Assembly (NCBI RefSeq): GCF_003951285.1
Contig: NZ_RXFQ01000007.1
Coordinates: 310,001 to 374,000 of the forward strand
DNA from: Variovorax beijingensis
GTDB lineage: Bacteria > Pseudomonadota > Gammaproteobacteria > Burkholderiales > Burkholderiaceae_C
Length of the DNA stretch: 64,000 nt
Direction of reading: 5' to 3'
A program made the translations under genes and the position numbers. Below the pieces are notes generated by a model. It saw nothing but the letters and a program-made list of their open reading frames with translations, was not told where the DNA came from and ran no database searches. Positions 53,451-61,317 of the stretch are shown in pieces (positions within the stretch are counted from its first letter, which is position 1; each line of letters starts with the position of its first letter).

Positions 53451-53621
53451 ATGCAGGCTCGGTACATCCTTGCTGCGTTGGCCATCGCCTTCCTGATCGC
53501 GGCCGCGTTGCGCTGGGCGCGCAACACACCACGGCGCACCGACCCCGCCACCCGCACCTGGCTCCTCATCGCCCTCATCTTCACCGCCGTCGCCGCCTGG
53601 CTGCAATGGCATACCTCTTAA
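53451..53621 (+). CDS. Small two-TM membrane protein
   Basis: A 56-residue protein with two hydrophobic helices (ILAALAIAFLIAAALRW and TWLLIALIFTAVAAWLQW) around a basic loop (RNTPRRTDPATR). A GGAGG Shine-Dalgarno seven bases upstream lies inside the end of the preceding gene, so it is a real, coupled reading frame. No family recognised. It is the last gene of the second VgrG module; 113 bases without a gene follow before tagH. Confidence 0.6.
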   Translation: MQARYILAALAIAFLIAAALRWARNTPRRTDPATRTWLLIALIFTAVAAWLQWHTS

Positions 53622-53734
53622 GGCGAGATTGCCAACCTGCTCCACGGAATGAATACTCCTTCTGAGTTTTTTCGCCCGTGCATGCGCGGGCTGTGTTCGG
53701 GCGTAGAAGGGCATAGAGCCTCGGGGGCAGATTC

Positions 53735-55393
53735 ATGATCCATATCGCTGTCATCACCCGGCAAGGCGCTCCGGCGGGGCAGCCCATCGCTGCCGATTTC
53801 GGGCCCAACGGGGGCACCATCGGACGCGCCGACACCAACACGCTGGTGCTCGTCGATCCCGACCGCACGGTCTCGCGGGTGCACGCCCAGGTGCTGTGCC
53901 GCGACGGCCAGTACTTCGTCATCGACCGCGGCAGCAATCCGATGCAGTGCAACGGCGTGTCGCTGGGCTCGGGCAAGGAGGCTCCGCTCACCGATGGCGC
54001 GCGGCTGGTCGTGGGCAGCTTCGAACTCAGCGTGCGCATGAGCGCGGCCGCGCCGCCGGCATTGGCCATTCCCAATACCGTGATGTCGGCGCCGCTGGGC
54101 GCAGCCCCCGCGGCCAGCACCGGCGACGATCCCTTTGCCGACCTGCTTGCGGGGCTCGGATCGCCTGCGCCAGCCGCGGCCGGTGGGGGCCGTGCGCCCG
54201 GTGCCAGGGCCGCCGCGCCGGCAAGCGCGGATCCGCTGCTCTTCCCCGACCCGATGGAAAGCGGCTCGCGCAACGCGCAGGCTGCGCAGATCGATCCGTT
54301 CGCCAACCTGCTCGGGCCCACGCCTTCCTCCGCGCCGGCCGCAGGCCTGGGTGCGCTCGACGATTTCTCCGACCTCGGCGCGCCGCCCGCGCACGGCAAG
54401 GCAGCCGGCATCGACGAGCTCTTCGGCGGCATGGGCGGGGGCGGCGGCATCGGCGGCGATCCGCTCGCACTGTCGCCGCTGGCCGACCCGCTGCTGCAGC
54501 CGAACACGGCTTCTTCCGCCGATCCGCTGGCCGCGTTGCAGAGCGCGGCGCCGCCCACGCCGACACCGCGCTCCGACCACCTGCCGATCGACCAGTTCGG
54601 CTTCACGCCGCCGAAGGCGATCACGCCGCCACCGGCCGCCGCGCCGGCGGAAGCACCGCCGCGCTTCGACGACATCACGGGGCAGCCGATACGCATCAGC
54701 GGCCCCGAGGTTGCGAGCCGGCCGTTCGAGCCACTGCCGCCGCCACCACCACCGCCGCCGCCCGTCCAGCGGGTGCCCGCCGCAGCCCCGCGCACCGCTT
54801 CCGACGACGAACTGCTCGCCGCCTTCCTGCGCGGCCTCGCCAGCACGCACCAGGCGCCCGAGATGCTCACGCCCGGCCTCATGGAGCGCATCGGCTCGAT
54901 CCTGCGCAGCGCCACCGAGGGCACGCTGCAGCTCTTGCTCACGCGCCAGGAGTTCAAGCGCGAGGTGCGCGCCGAGGTCACGATGATCGCGGCGCAAGCC
55001 AACAACCCGCTCAAGTTCTCGCCGACCGTCGAGGTCGCGCTGGCCCACCTGCTGGGGCCCGGCGTACGCGGCTTCATGCCGCCGGAGGCCGCGATGCGCG
55101 ATGCCTTCAACGACCTGCGCGCGCACCAGTTCGGCGTGATGGTGGGCATGCGTGCGGCGCTGGCCCATGTCATTGCGCGCTTCGAGCCCGAAGAGCTCGA
55201 GAAGAAGATCAGCGCGAAGTCGGCGCTCGACGCGCTCTTCAGCGCCAACCGCAAGGCCAAGCTCTGGGACCAGTTCGTCGCGCTCTACGGCGGCATCGCG
55301 AGCGAGGCGGAAGACGACTTCCACAACCTCTTCGGCAAGGCCTTCCTCGAGGCCTACGAAGAGCAGATGGCGCGCCTCAAGTCGGACACCTGA
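53735..55393 (+). CDS. tagH: T6SS FHA-domain protein TagH (Fha)
   Basis: A 552-residue protein. The N-terminal FHA domain (GTIGRADTNTLVLVDPDRTVSRVHAQV, NPMQCNGVSLG) binds phosphothreonine. A long Ala/Pro-rich linker contains a poly-Pro run. The conserved C-terminal TagH domain (LLAAFLRGLAS, MERIGSILRSATEGTLQLLLTRQEFKREV, NNPLKFSP, GFMPPEAAMRDAFNDLRAHQFGVM) follows. Phosphorylation by PpkA activates the T6SS through this protein. It precedes the phosphatase pppA by 56 bases, separating the switch pair from ppkA by more than 30 kb. Confidence 0.93.
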   Translation: MIHIAVITRQGAPAGQPIAADFGPNGGTIGRADTNTLVLVDPDRTVSRVHAQVLCRDGQYFVIDRGSNPMQCNGVSLGSGKEAPLTDGARLVVGSFELSVRMSAAAPPALAIPNTVMSAPLGAAPAASTGDDPFADLLAGLGSPAPAAAGGGRAPGARAAAPASADPLLFPDPMESGSRNAQAAQIDPFANLLGPTPSSAPAAGLGALDDFSDLGAPPAHGKAAGIDELFGGMGGGGGIGGDPLALSPLADPLLQPNTASSADPLAALQSAAPPTPTPRSDHLPIDQFGFTPPKAITPPPAAAPAEAPPRFDDITGQPIRISGPEVASRPFEPLPPPPPPPPPVQRVPAAAPRTASDDELLAAFLRGLASTHQAPEMLTPGLMERIGSILRSATEGTLQLLLTRQEFKREVRAEVTMIAAQANNPLKFSPTVEVALAHLLGPGVRGFMPPEAAMRDAFNDLRAHQFGVMVGMRAALAHVIARFEPEELEKKISAKSALDALFSANRKAKLWDQFVALYGGIASEAEDDFHNLFGKAFLEAYEEQMARLKSDT

Positions 55394-55449
55394 AGAACTT
55401 TTCCCTCAGGCACGAATACAACAGCACCAGCAAACGCGAGGCACCCCGC

Positions 55450-56277
55450 TTGGAAATCGAAATCGTCACGCTGTCCCGGCAGGGCGGCCGCAACTACAAC
55501 GAGGACGTCCATGGCCACTGGCACGACGAGCGCTACGTCGCCTGCCTGGTGGCCGACGGCGCGGGCGGCCATGGCGGCGGCGATGTGGCGGCGGCAACGG
55601 CGCGCAGCAGCGTGCTGGGCGGCTTCTCGGCGGCGCCGGGGCTGGACGAATTCACCTTGCGCACGCTGGTCGAGCAGGCCAACCGCGACGTGGTGGCGCG
55701 CCAGGCCGAAGGCGGCAAGCTTGCCGGCATGCGCTCCACGGTGGTCTTCGCGGCCATCGACCTGGAGAGCCAGGCGCTGGCCTGGGTGCACAGCGGCGAC
55801 AGCCGTGCCTACCTGTTTCGCGGCGGCGCCATCGTGGCGCGCACCACCGACCACAGCCTGGTGCAGCAGATGGTGGCCGGCGGCATGCTCGACGAGGAGG
55901 GCGCGCGCCTGCATCCGCAGCGCAACATGCTGCTCTCGGCGCTCGGCTCGGTGGAGGAAGCGCCCGACATCACGGTGTCCGACCGCATGCGCCTGATGCC
56001 CGGCGACGTGCTGCTCTTGTGCAGCGACGGCGTGTGGGAGCCGCTGGGCGACGAGTGCCTGGTCGACACGCTGCACGCTTCGCGCACGCCCAGCCAGTGG
56101 ACCGAGCAGCTCGATGCGCAGATCAAGGCGCACGCCAAGCCGGGGTACGACAACTACACGGCGCTCACGCTGTGGGTGATTCCCGATGACGGCGACGATG
56201 CCACGCGCCTGATGCCGGCGGTCGAGGAAGAGACGATGCCGGCGGCCATCGAGGCGAACGGGAAACCGGCGGACTAG
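55450..56277 (+). CDS. pppA: T6SS PP2C-type phosphatase PppA
   Basis: A 275-residue PP2C-family Ser/Thr phosphatase. The metal-binding motifs are intact: RNYNED, VADGAGGHGGGD, VHSGDSRAYLF, LLLCSDGVWE and YDNYTALTLWV. It dephosphorylates the PpkA targets to switch secretion off. The start is taken as TTG at 55450 with GAGG eight bases upstream, which gives the expected short N-terminus (MEIEIVTLSRQGGR); no ATG fits. It is the last plus-strand gene before the convergent hcp operon. Confidence 0.92.
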   Translation: MEIEIVTLSRQGGRNYNEDVHGHWHDERYVACLVADGAGGHGGGDVAAATARSSVLGGFSAAPGLDEFTLRTLVEQANRDVVARQAEGGKLAGMRSTVVFAAIDLESQALAWVHSGDSRAYLFRGGAIVARTTDHSLVQQMVAGGMLDEEGARLHPQRNMLLSALGSVEEAPDITVSDRMRLMPGDVLLLCSDGVWEPLGDECLVDTLHASRTPSQWTEQLDAQIKAHAKPGYDNYTALTLWVIPDDGDDATRLMPAVEEETMPAAIEANGKPAD

Positions 56278-56284
56278 ACGCGCG

Positions 56285-56305
56285 CTGCCGGCTGTCCGCC
56301 GGCAG
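56285..56305 (+). terminator. Hairpin between convergent operons
   Basis: CTGCCGGC-TGTCC-GCCGGCAG is an 8-bp perfect stem directly after pppA, followed 13 bases on by GGCTTTTT. It lies in the 34-base gap between two convergent genes and may terminate transcription, at least in the plus direction. Confidence 0.5.
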
Positions 56306-56311
56306 GCTCCC

Positions 56312-56872
56312 TCAGGGCTTTTTCGGCCGGTAGGCCTTGAGCGTGCCGGTCACGGTGACGTCCACCGTGACCACCACGACGGCCGATTCCATCTTGCCGT
56401 TGTCCTGCCGCTTCATCAGCTTGCGGGTGGTGGTCGAGGTCGAGCTGCCCTTCCAGCGGATCGTGCTGGAGCGCACCGCTTCCTTGTTGCCCTTGTAGTT
56501 CTGCTCCAGCACCGTGATGGCGCCGGTGCCCGGGTTCTTGGAAAGCACCGAGGTGTGGTGCGGGTGGCCGACCGTCACCGAGGGGGCGTCGACCCAGCCC
56601 GAGTCGTCGGAGAAGGTGACGTCGGTCGTGGTGGTCGTCGTCATCTCGTAGTCGCGGTACTGGAGGATGTCGCCGGGCAGCGCATCCTTGAGCGCGACCT
56701 CGTCGCCCCAGATGTAGTCGTCGTCGGCGCCCATCGGGCCGAAATCCGACGAGGTGCCGGCGCCGGCCTGGCCCAGGGCCGAGTTGGCCAGGTCCCAGCA
56801 TTCGCCCGCGCCGATCTGCTTGCCGACCTGTGCGCTGGCCCACTGAAGGACCTTGGCGTTGAGTGTTGCCAT
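56312..56872 (-). CDS. BPSL0067-family protein, putative CHAP/NlpC-like amidase effector
   Basis: A 186-residue protein of the BPSL0067 type. It has Cys25 in GAGECWDLANSAL, a His cluster at 103-106 (GHPHHTSVL) and VLEQNYKGN with Asn125, the Cys-His-polar order of papain-like CHAP/NlpC-P60 peptidoglycan amidases. No signal peptide, as expected for cargo delivered by T6SS. It lies 68 bases downstream of hcp, a position typical of Hcp-dependent effectors. No obvious immunity gene is adjacent (the next gene is convergent pppA). The enzymatic role is inferred from motifs. Confidence 0.68.
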   Translation of the reverse strand: MATLNAKVLQWASAQVGKQIGAGECWDLANSALGQAGAGTSSDFGPMGADDDYIWGDEVALKDALPGDILQYRDYEMTTTTTTDVTFSDDSGWVDAPSVTVGHPHHTSVLSKNPGTGAITVLEQNYKGNKEAVRSSTIRWKGSSTSTTTRKLMKRQDNGKMESAVVVVTVDVTVTGTLKAYRPKKP

Positions 56873-56940
56873 CGCATGTCTCCGGCTGGAAGGTCAAGGG
56901 GGCGGCCGCCGTCCACCGGGCGGCCGCGGCGCAAGGCGCC

Positions 56941-57423
56941 TCAGACCTTCTTGTTGGCGGCGATGTCCCAGCCGGTTTCCTTGGTGCCATCGCCGGAACC
57001 GTCGGCCTTCTGCGGCGTGTACTCGTACTTGAACTTCGAGAAGTTCAGCGTGACGGTTTCGGTCAGGCGGTCTTCGCCGCCGCTGCCGCCGGTGTGGATG
57101 TTGCTGACGAGGATGTCTTCCATCGTGAGCTTGACGTACTCGAGCGGCGTGGCCCCGGCCTTGCGGACCACCAGCGTGCCCTTCTTGATGTGCTGGCCGT
57201 TGCAGCAATCGAGCAGCAGCAGGTGCGAGGAGGCGTCCACGTACTTGGTGACCGAGAGGTCCTGCACGCTCACCTTGCCCGCGCCCGAGCCGCCGCCGAC
57301 GTGGCCGGTGCCGGACTGGCTGGCGCCCCAGCTCCAGGACAGGACGTCGATTTCCTTCTTGTGCGAATCGTCCTTGGATTCACCGTCGACGCCCTCGAGC
57401 TTCAAAAACATGTCTGCAGCCAT
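56941..57423 (-). CDS. hcp: T6SS tube protein Hcp (TssD)
   Basis: A 160-residue Hcp. The signature is MFLKLEGVDGESKDDSHKKEIDVLSWSWG, then GKVSVQDLSVTKYVDASSHLLLLDCCNGQHIKKGTLVVRKAGATPLEYVKLTMEDILVSNI, ending in strands with FKYEYTPQKADG. Hexameric rings stack into the inner tube and hold small effectors. A 143-base leader separates it from tssC, longer than other gaps in the operon, which fits separate or boosted expression of hcp. The BPSL0067-family gene follows. Confidence 0.96.
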   Translation of the reverse strand: MAADMFLKLEGVDGESKDDSHKKEIDVLSWSWGASQSGTGHVGGGSGAGKVSVQDLSVTKYVDASSHLLLLDCCNGQHIKKGTLVVRKAGATPLEYVKLTMEDILVSNIHTGGSGGEDRLTETVTLNFSKFKYEYTPQKADGSGDGTKETGWDIAANKKV

Positions 57424-57566
57424 GATGCTTACCTTTCAGTTGTGTGCGAGTCAGAGATAAAAAGGGCTTCCGTGCGGTGCCTGATCGGCGGTGGTGCCCG
57501 GGAGCTATGGAGAGAACGAGCAATGGGCCCCGTTTTCAAAGGCCCCCCGACGGCATATGCCGCCCG
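57424..57566 (-). promoter_or_regulatory. tssC-hcp intercistronic leader with palindromes
   Basis: This 143-base gap contains a perfect 12-base palindrome, CGGCATATGCCG (57551-57562), just after the tssC stop. A GGGCC/GGCCC stem lies near 57530-57546. On the minus strand an A/T-rich stretch (CCTTTTTATCTC) lies ~40 bases before hcp, and AAAGGTAAGC precedes the ATG. It may combine processing or attenuation after tssC with an hcp promoter. No clear -35/-10 pair found. Confidence 0.4.
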
Positions 57567-59060
57567 TTACTTGCCGCCCTTGGCAGAGGGCAGCTTCGAC
57601 ACCAGCCGCAGCGACACCGTGAGGCCTTCGAGCTGGTAGTGCGGACGCAGGAAGAACTTGGAGGTGTAGTAGCCGGGGTTGCCCTCGACCTCTTCCACCA
57701 CCACCTCGGCCGCGGCCAGGGGCTTCCTGGCCTTGGTCTCTTCGGAGGAGTTGACGGGGTCGCCGTCCACGTAGTTCATGATCCATTTGTTGAGCCAGCG
57801 CTGCATGTCGTCGCGCTCCTTGAAGCTGCCGACCTTGTCGCGCACGATGCACTTCAGGTAGTGCGCAAAGCGGTTGCAGGCAAAGAGATAGGGCAGGCGG
57901 GCCGCCAGGTTGGCGTTGGCCGTGGCGTCCGGGTCGTCATACTCGGCCGGCTTGTGCAGCGACTGCGCACCGATGAAGGCCGCGAAGTCGGAGTTCTTGC
58001 GGTGGATCAGCGAGAGCAGGCCGGCCTTCGACAGTTCCGCCTCGCGCCGGTCGCTGATGGCGATCTCGGTCGGGCACTTCTGGTCGACCCCGCCGTCATC
58101 GCTCGGGAAGGTGTGCAGCGGCAGGTTCTCCACCGCGCCGCCCGACTCGATGCCGCGGATGCGCGAACCCCAGCCGTAGAGCTTGTAGGAACGGTTGATG
58201 TTGGTGGCCATCGCATAGGCTGCGTTGGCCCAGGCGTACTTGCTGTGGTCGGCGCCGGCGGTGTCTTCCTCGAAGTCGAATTCCTCCACCGGATTGGTGT
58301 TGGCGCCGTAGGGCGTGCGCGCCAGGAAGCGCGGCATGCACAGGCCGAGGTACTTGGCGTCGTCGGAGTCGCGCAGCGACCGCCAGCCGGCGTATTCGGG
58401 CGTGAGAAAGATCTTGGTCAGGTCGCGCGGGTTGGCGAGCTCCTGCCACGATTCCATCTGCATCAGGTTGGGGCTCGCGCCGGTGATGAAGGGCGCATGC
58501 GCCGAGGCGGCGATCTTGGCCATCTCGCCGAGCAGTTCCACATCGGGCGGGCTCTGGTCGAAGTGGTAGTCGCCCACCAGCGCGCCGAAGGGCTCGCCGC
58601 CGAACTGGCCGTATTCCTGTTCGTAGATCTTCTTGAACATCGGGCTCTGGTCCCAGGCCGCGCCCTTGAACTTCTTCAGGCTCTTGGCGAGATCCGTCTT
58701 CGAGATGTCCATCACCCGGATCTTCAGGTGCTCGTCGGTCTCGGTGTTGTTCACCATGTAGTGCAGGCCGCGCCACGCACTCTCGAGCTTCTGGTAGTCG
58801 GGGTGGTGGATGATCTTGTTGACCTGGTCGGTCAGCTTGGCGTCGATCGCGGCGATCATCGACTGGATCGACTTGGTCACGTCCTTGCCGATGACGGTGC
58901 TGTTGCTCAGCGCCTGCTGCGCGAGCGTGAGCACCGCGGCTTCGACGGCGCTCTTGGCTTCGTCGCTGCGCGGCTTGAATTCCTTTTGCAGGAGCGACGA
59001 AAAATCGCTGCCCGCATAGGCGACATCCTTGAGTGCGCTCTGCTCGAGTGCTTCGGCCAT
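57567..59060 (-). CDS. tssC: T6SS sheath protein TssC
   Basis: A 497-residue TssC (ImpC/VipB). Characteristic blocks are LESAWRGLHYMVNNTETDEHLKIRVMDISKTDLAKSLKKF, FGALVGDYHF, APFITGASP, ANPRDLTKIFLTPEYAGWRSLRDSDDAKYLGLCMPRFLARTPYG, and the C-terminal VEGNPGYYTSKFFLRPHYQLEGLTVSLRLVSKLP. With TssB it forms the contractile sheath. It is 40 bases after tssB. Length and motifs are normal. Confidence 0.97.
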   Translation of the reverse strand: MAEALEQSALKDVAYAGSDFSSLLQKEFKPRSDEAKSAVEAAVLTLAQQALSNSTVIGKDVTKSIQSMIAAIDAKLTDQVNKIIHHPDYQKLESAWRGLHYMVNNTETDEHLKIRVMDISKTDLAKSLKKFKGAAWDQSPMFKKIYEQEYGQFGGEPFGALVGDYHFDQSPPDVELLGEMAKIAASAHAPFITGASPNLMQMESWQELANPRDLTKIFLTPEYAGWRSLRDSDDAKYLGLCMPRFLARTPYGANTNPVEEFDFEEDTAGADHSKYAWANAAYAMATNINRSYKLYGWGSRIRGIESGGAVENLPLHTFPSDDGGVDQKCPTEIAISDRREAELSKAGLLSLIHRKNSDFAAFIGAQSLHKPAEYDDPDATANANLAARLPYLFACNRFAHYLKCIVRDKVGSFKERDDMQRWLNKWIMNYVDGDPVNSSEETKARKPLAAAEVVVEEVEGNPGYYTSKFFLRPHYQLEGLTVSLRLVSKLPSAKGGK

Positions 59061-59100
59061 GGTGGTTCTCCTCGGGGTCCGGTGTGTCGGGTGTTGGGGA

Positions 59101-59619
59101 TCAGGCGGCCGGCTTGGCCGCTTCGTCGTCGGGCTTGGCGGTGGCCGCCAGCGACTGCAGCAGGGCCGGGTCTTCGAGCACCTTGGCCAGCAGTTCCTCG
59201 GCGCCGTTCTTGCCGTCCATGTAGGTCACGAGGTTCGACAGCTGGGTGCGCGCCTCGAGCAGCTTGTCGAGCGCACCGACCTTCCTGGCCACGGCGGCGG
59301 GCGAGAAATCTTCCATGTTCTCGAAGGTGAGCTCGACCTTGAGCTCGCCTTCGCCGGTCAGCGAGTTCTCCACCGCGAAGGCGGCGCGCGGCTTCATGGC
59401 CTTCATGCGCGAGTCGAAGTTGTCGACGTCGAATTCGAGGAACTTGCGGTCGGCCACGGGCGCGAGCGGATCGGCCGGCTTGCCCGACAGGTCGGCCAGC
59501 ACGCCCATCACGAAGGGCAGCTGGATCTTCTTCTCGGCGCCGTAGAGTTCCACGTCGTATTCGATCTGCACGCGTGGCGCCCGGTTGCGGGCGATGAATT
59601 TCTGACTGCTCTTGGCCAT
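59101..59619 (-). CDS. tssB: T6SS sheath protein TssB
   Basis: A 172-residue TssB (ImpB/VipA). The N-terminus SSQKFIARNRAPRVQIEYDVELYGAEKKIQLPFVMGVLADLSG is diagnostic, followed by FLEFDVDNFDSRMKAMKPRAAF and a C-terminal helix. It pairs with TssC in the sheath; the helix is the ClpV/TagJ binding element. It lies 64 bases after tssA and 40 before tssC in one operon. Confidence 0.97.
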   Translation of the reverse strand: MAKSSQKFIARNRAPRVQIEYDVELYGAEKKIQLPFVMGVLADLSGKPADPLAPVADRKFLEFDVDNFDSRMKAMKPRAAFAVENSLTGEGELKVELTFENMEDFSPAAVARKVGALDKLLEARTQLSNLVTYMDGKNGAEELLAKVLEDPALLQSLAATAKPDDEAAKPAA

Positions 59620-59683
59620 GGCGATGCTCCTTGCGGGGGTAGATGGGGCGGTTCGATCAACAGGAAAAAAAGGGGAAGGACGG

Positions 59684-60715
59684 CTACTCGGACGGGCGCT
59701 TGCCGGTCACGGTCTCGATCGTGTCCAGCGCGCCGGGCGCGAGGTTGGCCATGATTTCGAGGAAGCTCACGCCGATGAGCTTCTTGGCGCGCTCGATCAG
59801 GAGCGGCGCGGGGTTGCCGGGCTCGGTCTGTTCGAGAAAGCGGATCACGCGGTCCAGCATCTGCAGTGCGTCCTGCCGGCTCTGGATCTCGCCGCGCGCG
59901 GCAGCGGGCCGCGGCGCGCCGCCGGCCTGCGGGGCATCGCCTTGCGTTTCTTCGGTGGCGCCGGCTTCTTCGGGCGCACCGATGGCGGCGCTGCAGGCTT
60001 TCTGCAGCATGCGGCCGATGGTGCGCACCGGGGAGAGATCGATCGCGTCGGAGCGGCCGGTGCGCTCCACCAGCAGGGCCTGCAGCTTCTCGACCAGGCC
60101 GGGCACGCCGATGGCGGCCTGGATCAGCTCGGGCCGCTCGGCATGGAGCGCTTCGAGGCCGCCCTGGATCTGTGCCGGCGAATAGGTGGCTTCGCCGCCC
60201 ACTGCATTCAATGCATTGTTGGCCACCGCGATGTCACGCACGCGGATGGCGCCCACGCCGGGCGCCACGCCCACCTGCGCGTCGTACAGGTCGCGCAGGA
60301 CCATCGTCTCGTCGCCGAGCGGCGCGAGCGCATTCAGGCGCATGGTGGGATCGTTGTCGTCCTCGGCATCGAGCTTTGGATGTATGCCGTCCCAGAACTT
60401 GTCGAGCAGGCGGGTGAGCAGTTCGAGCCCGGCAACGAAACCGGCAAGTCCCTGCAGCCGCGTGGAAGCACGCAGCAGCAGCACGGCGGCGCGCACGTCC
60501 TTGCTGCGGCGCAGGATCGCGTCGGACTGCTCGGCCACCTCGCGCCACTCCGGCTCCACCGCAGGGATGACGGTGTCGCCGAACTGCTGCTCGGGCTTGC
60601 CTTGCGCTGCGGTGGTGAGCGCGGTAAAGGCCGCGTCGTACTCCAGATCGTCGCCGCATGGCGAGGCCTCGCCGATGGGCGTGAGCAGGGCTTCGACAAG
60701 TTCGTTGGTCAGCAT
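59684..60715 (-). CDS. tssA: T6SS cap/baseplate protein TssA
   Basis: A 343-residue TssA with N-terminal ImpA domain (LLTPIGEASPCGDDLEYDAAFTALTTAAQGKPEQQFGD, LLLRASTRLQGLAGFVAGLELLTRLLDKFWDGIHPKLD). A variable linker and C-terminal SRQDALQMLDRVIRFLEQTEPGNPAPLLIERAKKLI follow. It primes baseplate and tail assembly. The ATG at 60715 begins MLTNELVEALL; the frame is open upstream but that part has no family similarity and overlaps the promoter. It is the first gene of the tssA-B-C-hcp-effector operon. Confidence 0.95.
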   Translation of the reverse strand: MLTNELVEALLTPIGEASPCGDDLEYDAAFTALTTAAQGKPEQQFGDTVIPAVEPEWREVAEQSDAILRRSKDVRAAVLLLRASTRLQGLAGFVAGLELLTRLLDKFWDGIHPKLDAEDDNDPTMRLNALAPLGDETMVLRDLYDAQVGVAPGVGAIRVRDIAVANNALNAVGGEATYSPAQIQGGLEALHAERPELIQAAIGVPGLVEKLQALLVERTGRSDAIDLSPVRTIGRMLQKACSAAIGAPEEAGATEETQGDAPQAGGAPRPAAARGEIQSRQDALQMLDRVIRFLEQTEPGNPAPLLIERAKKLIGVSFLEIMANLAPGALDTIETVTGKRPSE

Positions 60716-60716
60716 G

Positions 60717-60744
60717 TTGCCTGTTCGAGTTGGCTGGTGATAAT
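60717..60744 (+). promoter_or_regulatory. Sigma-70-type promoter for tssJ
   Basis: TTGCCT (60717-60722), a 16-base spacer and GATAAT (60739-60744) point towards tssJ, 43 bases downstream. The -10 hexamer overlaps that of the divergent tssA promoter, so the two operons may compete for polymerase. Confidence 0.4.
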
Positions 60745-60768
60745 CAAAGATGCGTCCGAACCGGTCAA
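60740..60768 (-). promoter_or_regulatory. Sigma-70-type promoter for tssA operon
   Basis: On the minus strand TTGACC (60768-60763), a 17-base spacer and GATTAT (60745-60740) give 5/6 and 4/6 matches to the consensus. Predicted start of transcription is near 60733, leaving a leader of about 18 bases before the tssA ATG. Confidence 0.5.
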
Positions 60769-60786
60769 TGCAACGAAGGGAATAGC

Positions 60787-61299
60787 ATGCGCACGCTGGG
60801 TACACACCATTCGTCCTATGGACGCTCCTTTGCTGCGGTTTCGCGGCGTCTTGCACTGGCCTGCGGGCTTGCATTGACCGGCGCTCTGATCGCGGGCTGC
60901 GCAAGCAAGCCCGTGGTCACGCCGGTGTCGATCACGCTCTCGGCCGGTGCCGATGCCAACCCCGATGCGCGCGGCCGCGCATCACCGCTCACGGTGCGCA
61001 TCTATGCGCTGAAGTCGCCCGGCCCCTTCGAAGGGGCCGACTTCTTCTCGCTGTTCGAAAAGGACCAGGCCACGCTCGGCGCCGAGCTGGTGCAGCGCGA
61101 AGAGATGCTGCTGCGCCCGGGCGAAAGCAGGAAGCTCGACCTCACCCTGCCGGCCGATGCCAAGGCCATCGGCGTGATGGCCGCGTTCCGCGACCTCGAC
61201 CGTGCGCGCTGGCGCGAAGTGCGCGCGGTGGAGCCCGGCAAGCCGCAGACACTCACCGTGACCTTCGGCGCCCGGCAGATCCGCATCGACAGCAAATAA
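60787..61299 (+). CDS. tssJ: T6SS outer-membrane lipoprotein TssJ
   Basis: A 170-residue lipoprotein. The lipobox LIAGC gives Cys38 as the acylated residue. The mature part has the TssJ beta sandwich (SITLSAGADANPDARGRASPLTVRIYALKSPGPFEGADFFSLFEKDQATLGAELVQREEMLLRPG, then ADAKAIGVMAAFRDLDRARWREV). TssJ tethers TssM to the outer membrane. The ATG at 60787 follows AAGGG and gives a normal signal peptide. It is transcribed alone, divergent from tssA and convergent with the TssM-like gene. Confidence 0.95.
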   Translation: MRTLGTHHSSYGRSFAAVSRRLALACGLALTGALIAGCASKPVVTPVSITLSAGADANPDARGRASPLTVRIYALKSPGPFEGADFFSLFEKDQATLGAELVQREEMLLRPGESRKLDLTLPADAKAIGVMAAFRDLDRARWREVRAVEPGKPQTLTVTFGARQIRIDSK

Positions 61300-61317
61300 G
61301 CCCCGCGCGCGGGCCGT

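Noticed and set aside
57444..59330. Plus-strand open frame opposite tssC and tssB
   Set aside because: tssB and tssC are unmistakable on the minus strand; the plus frame has no recognisable feature.
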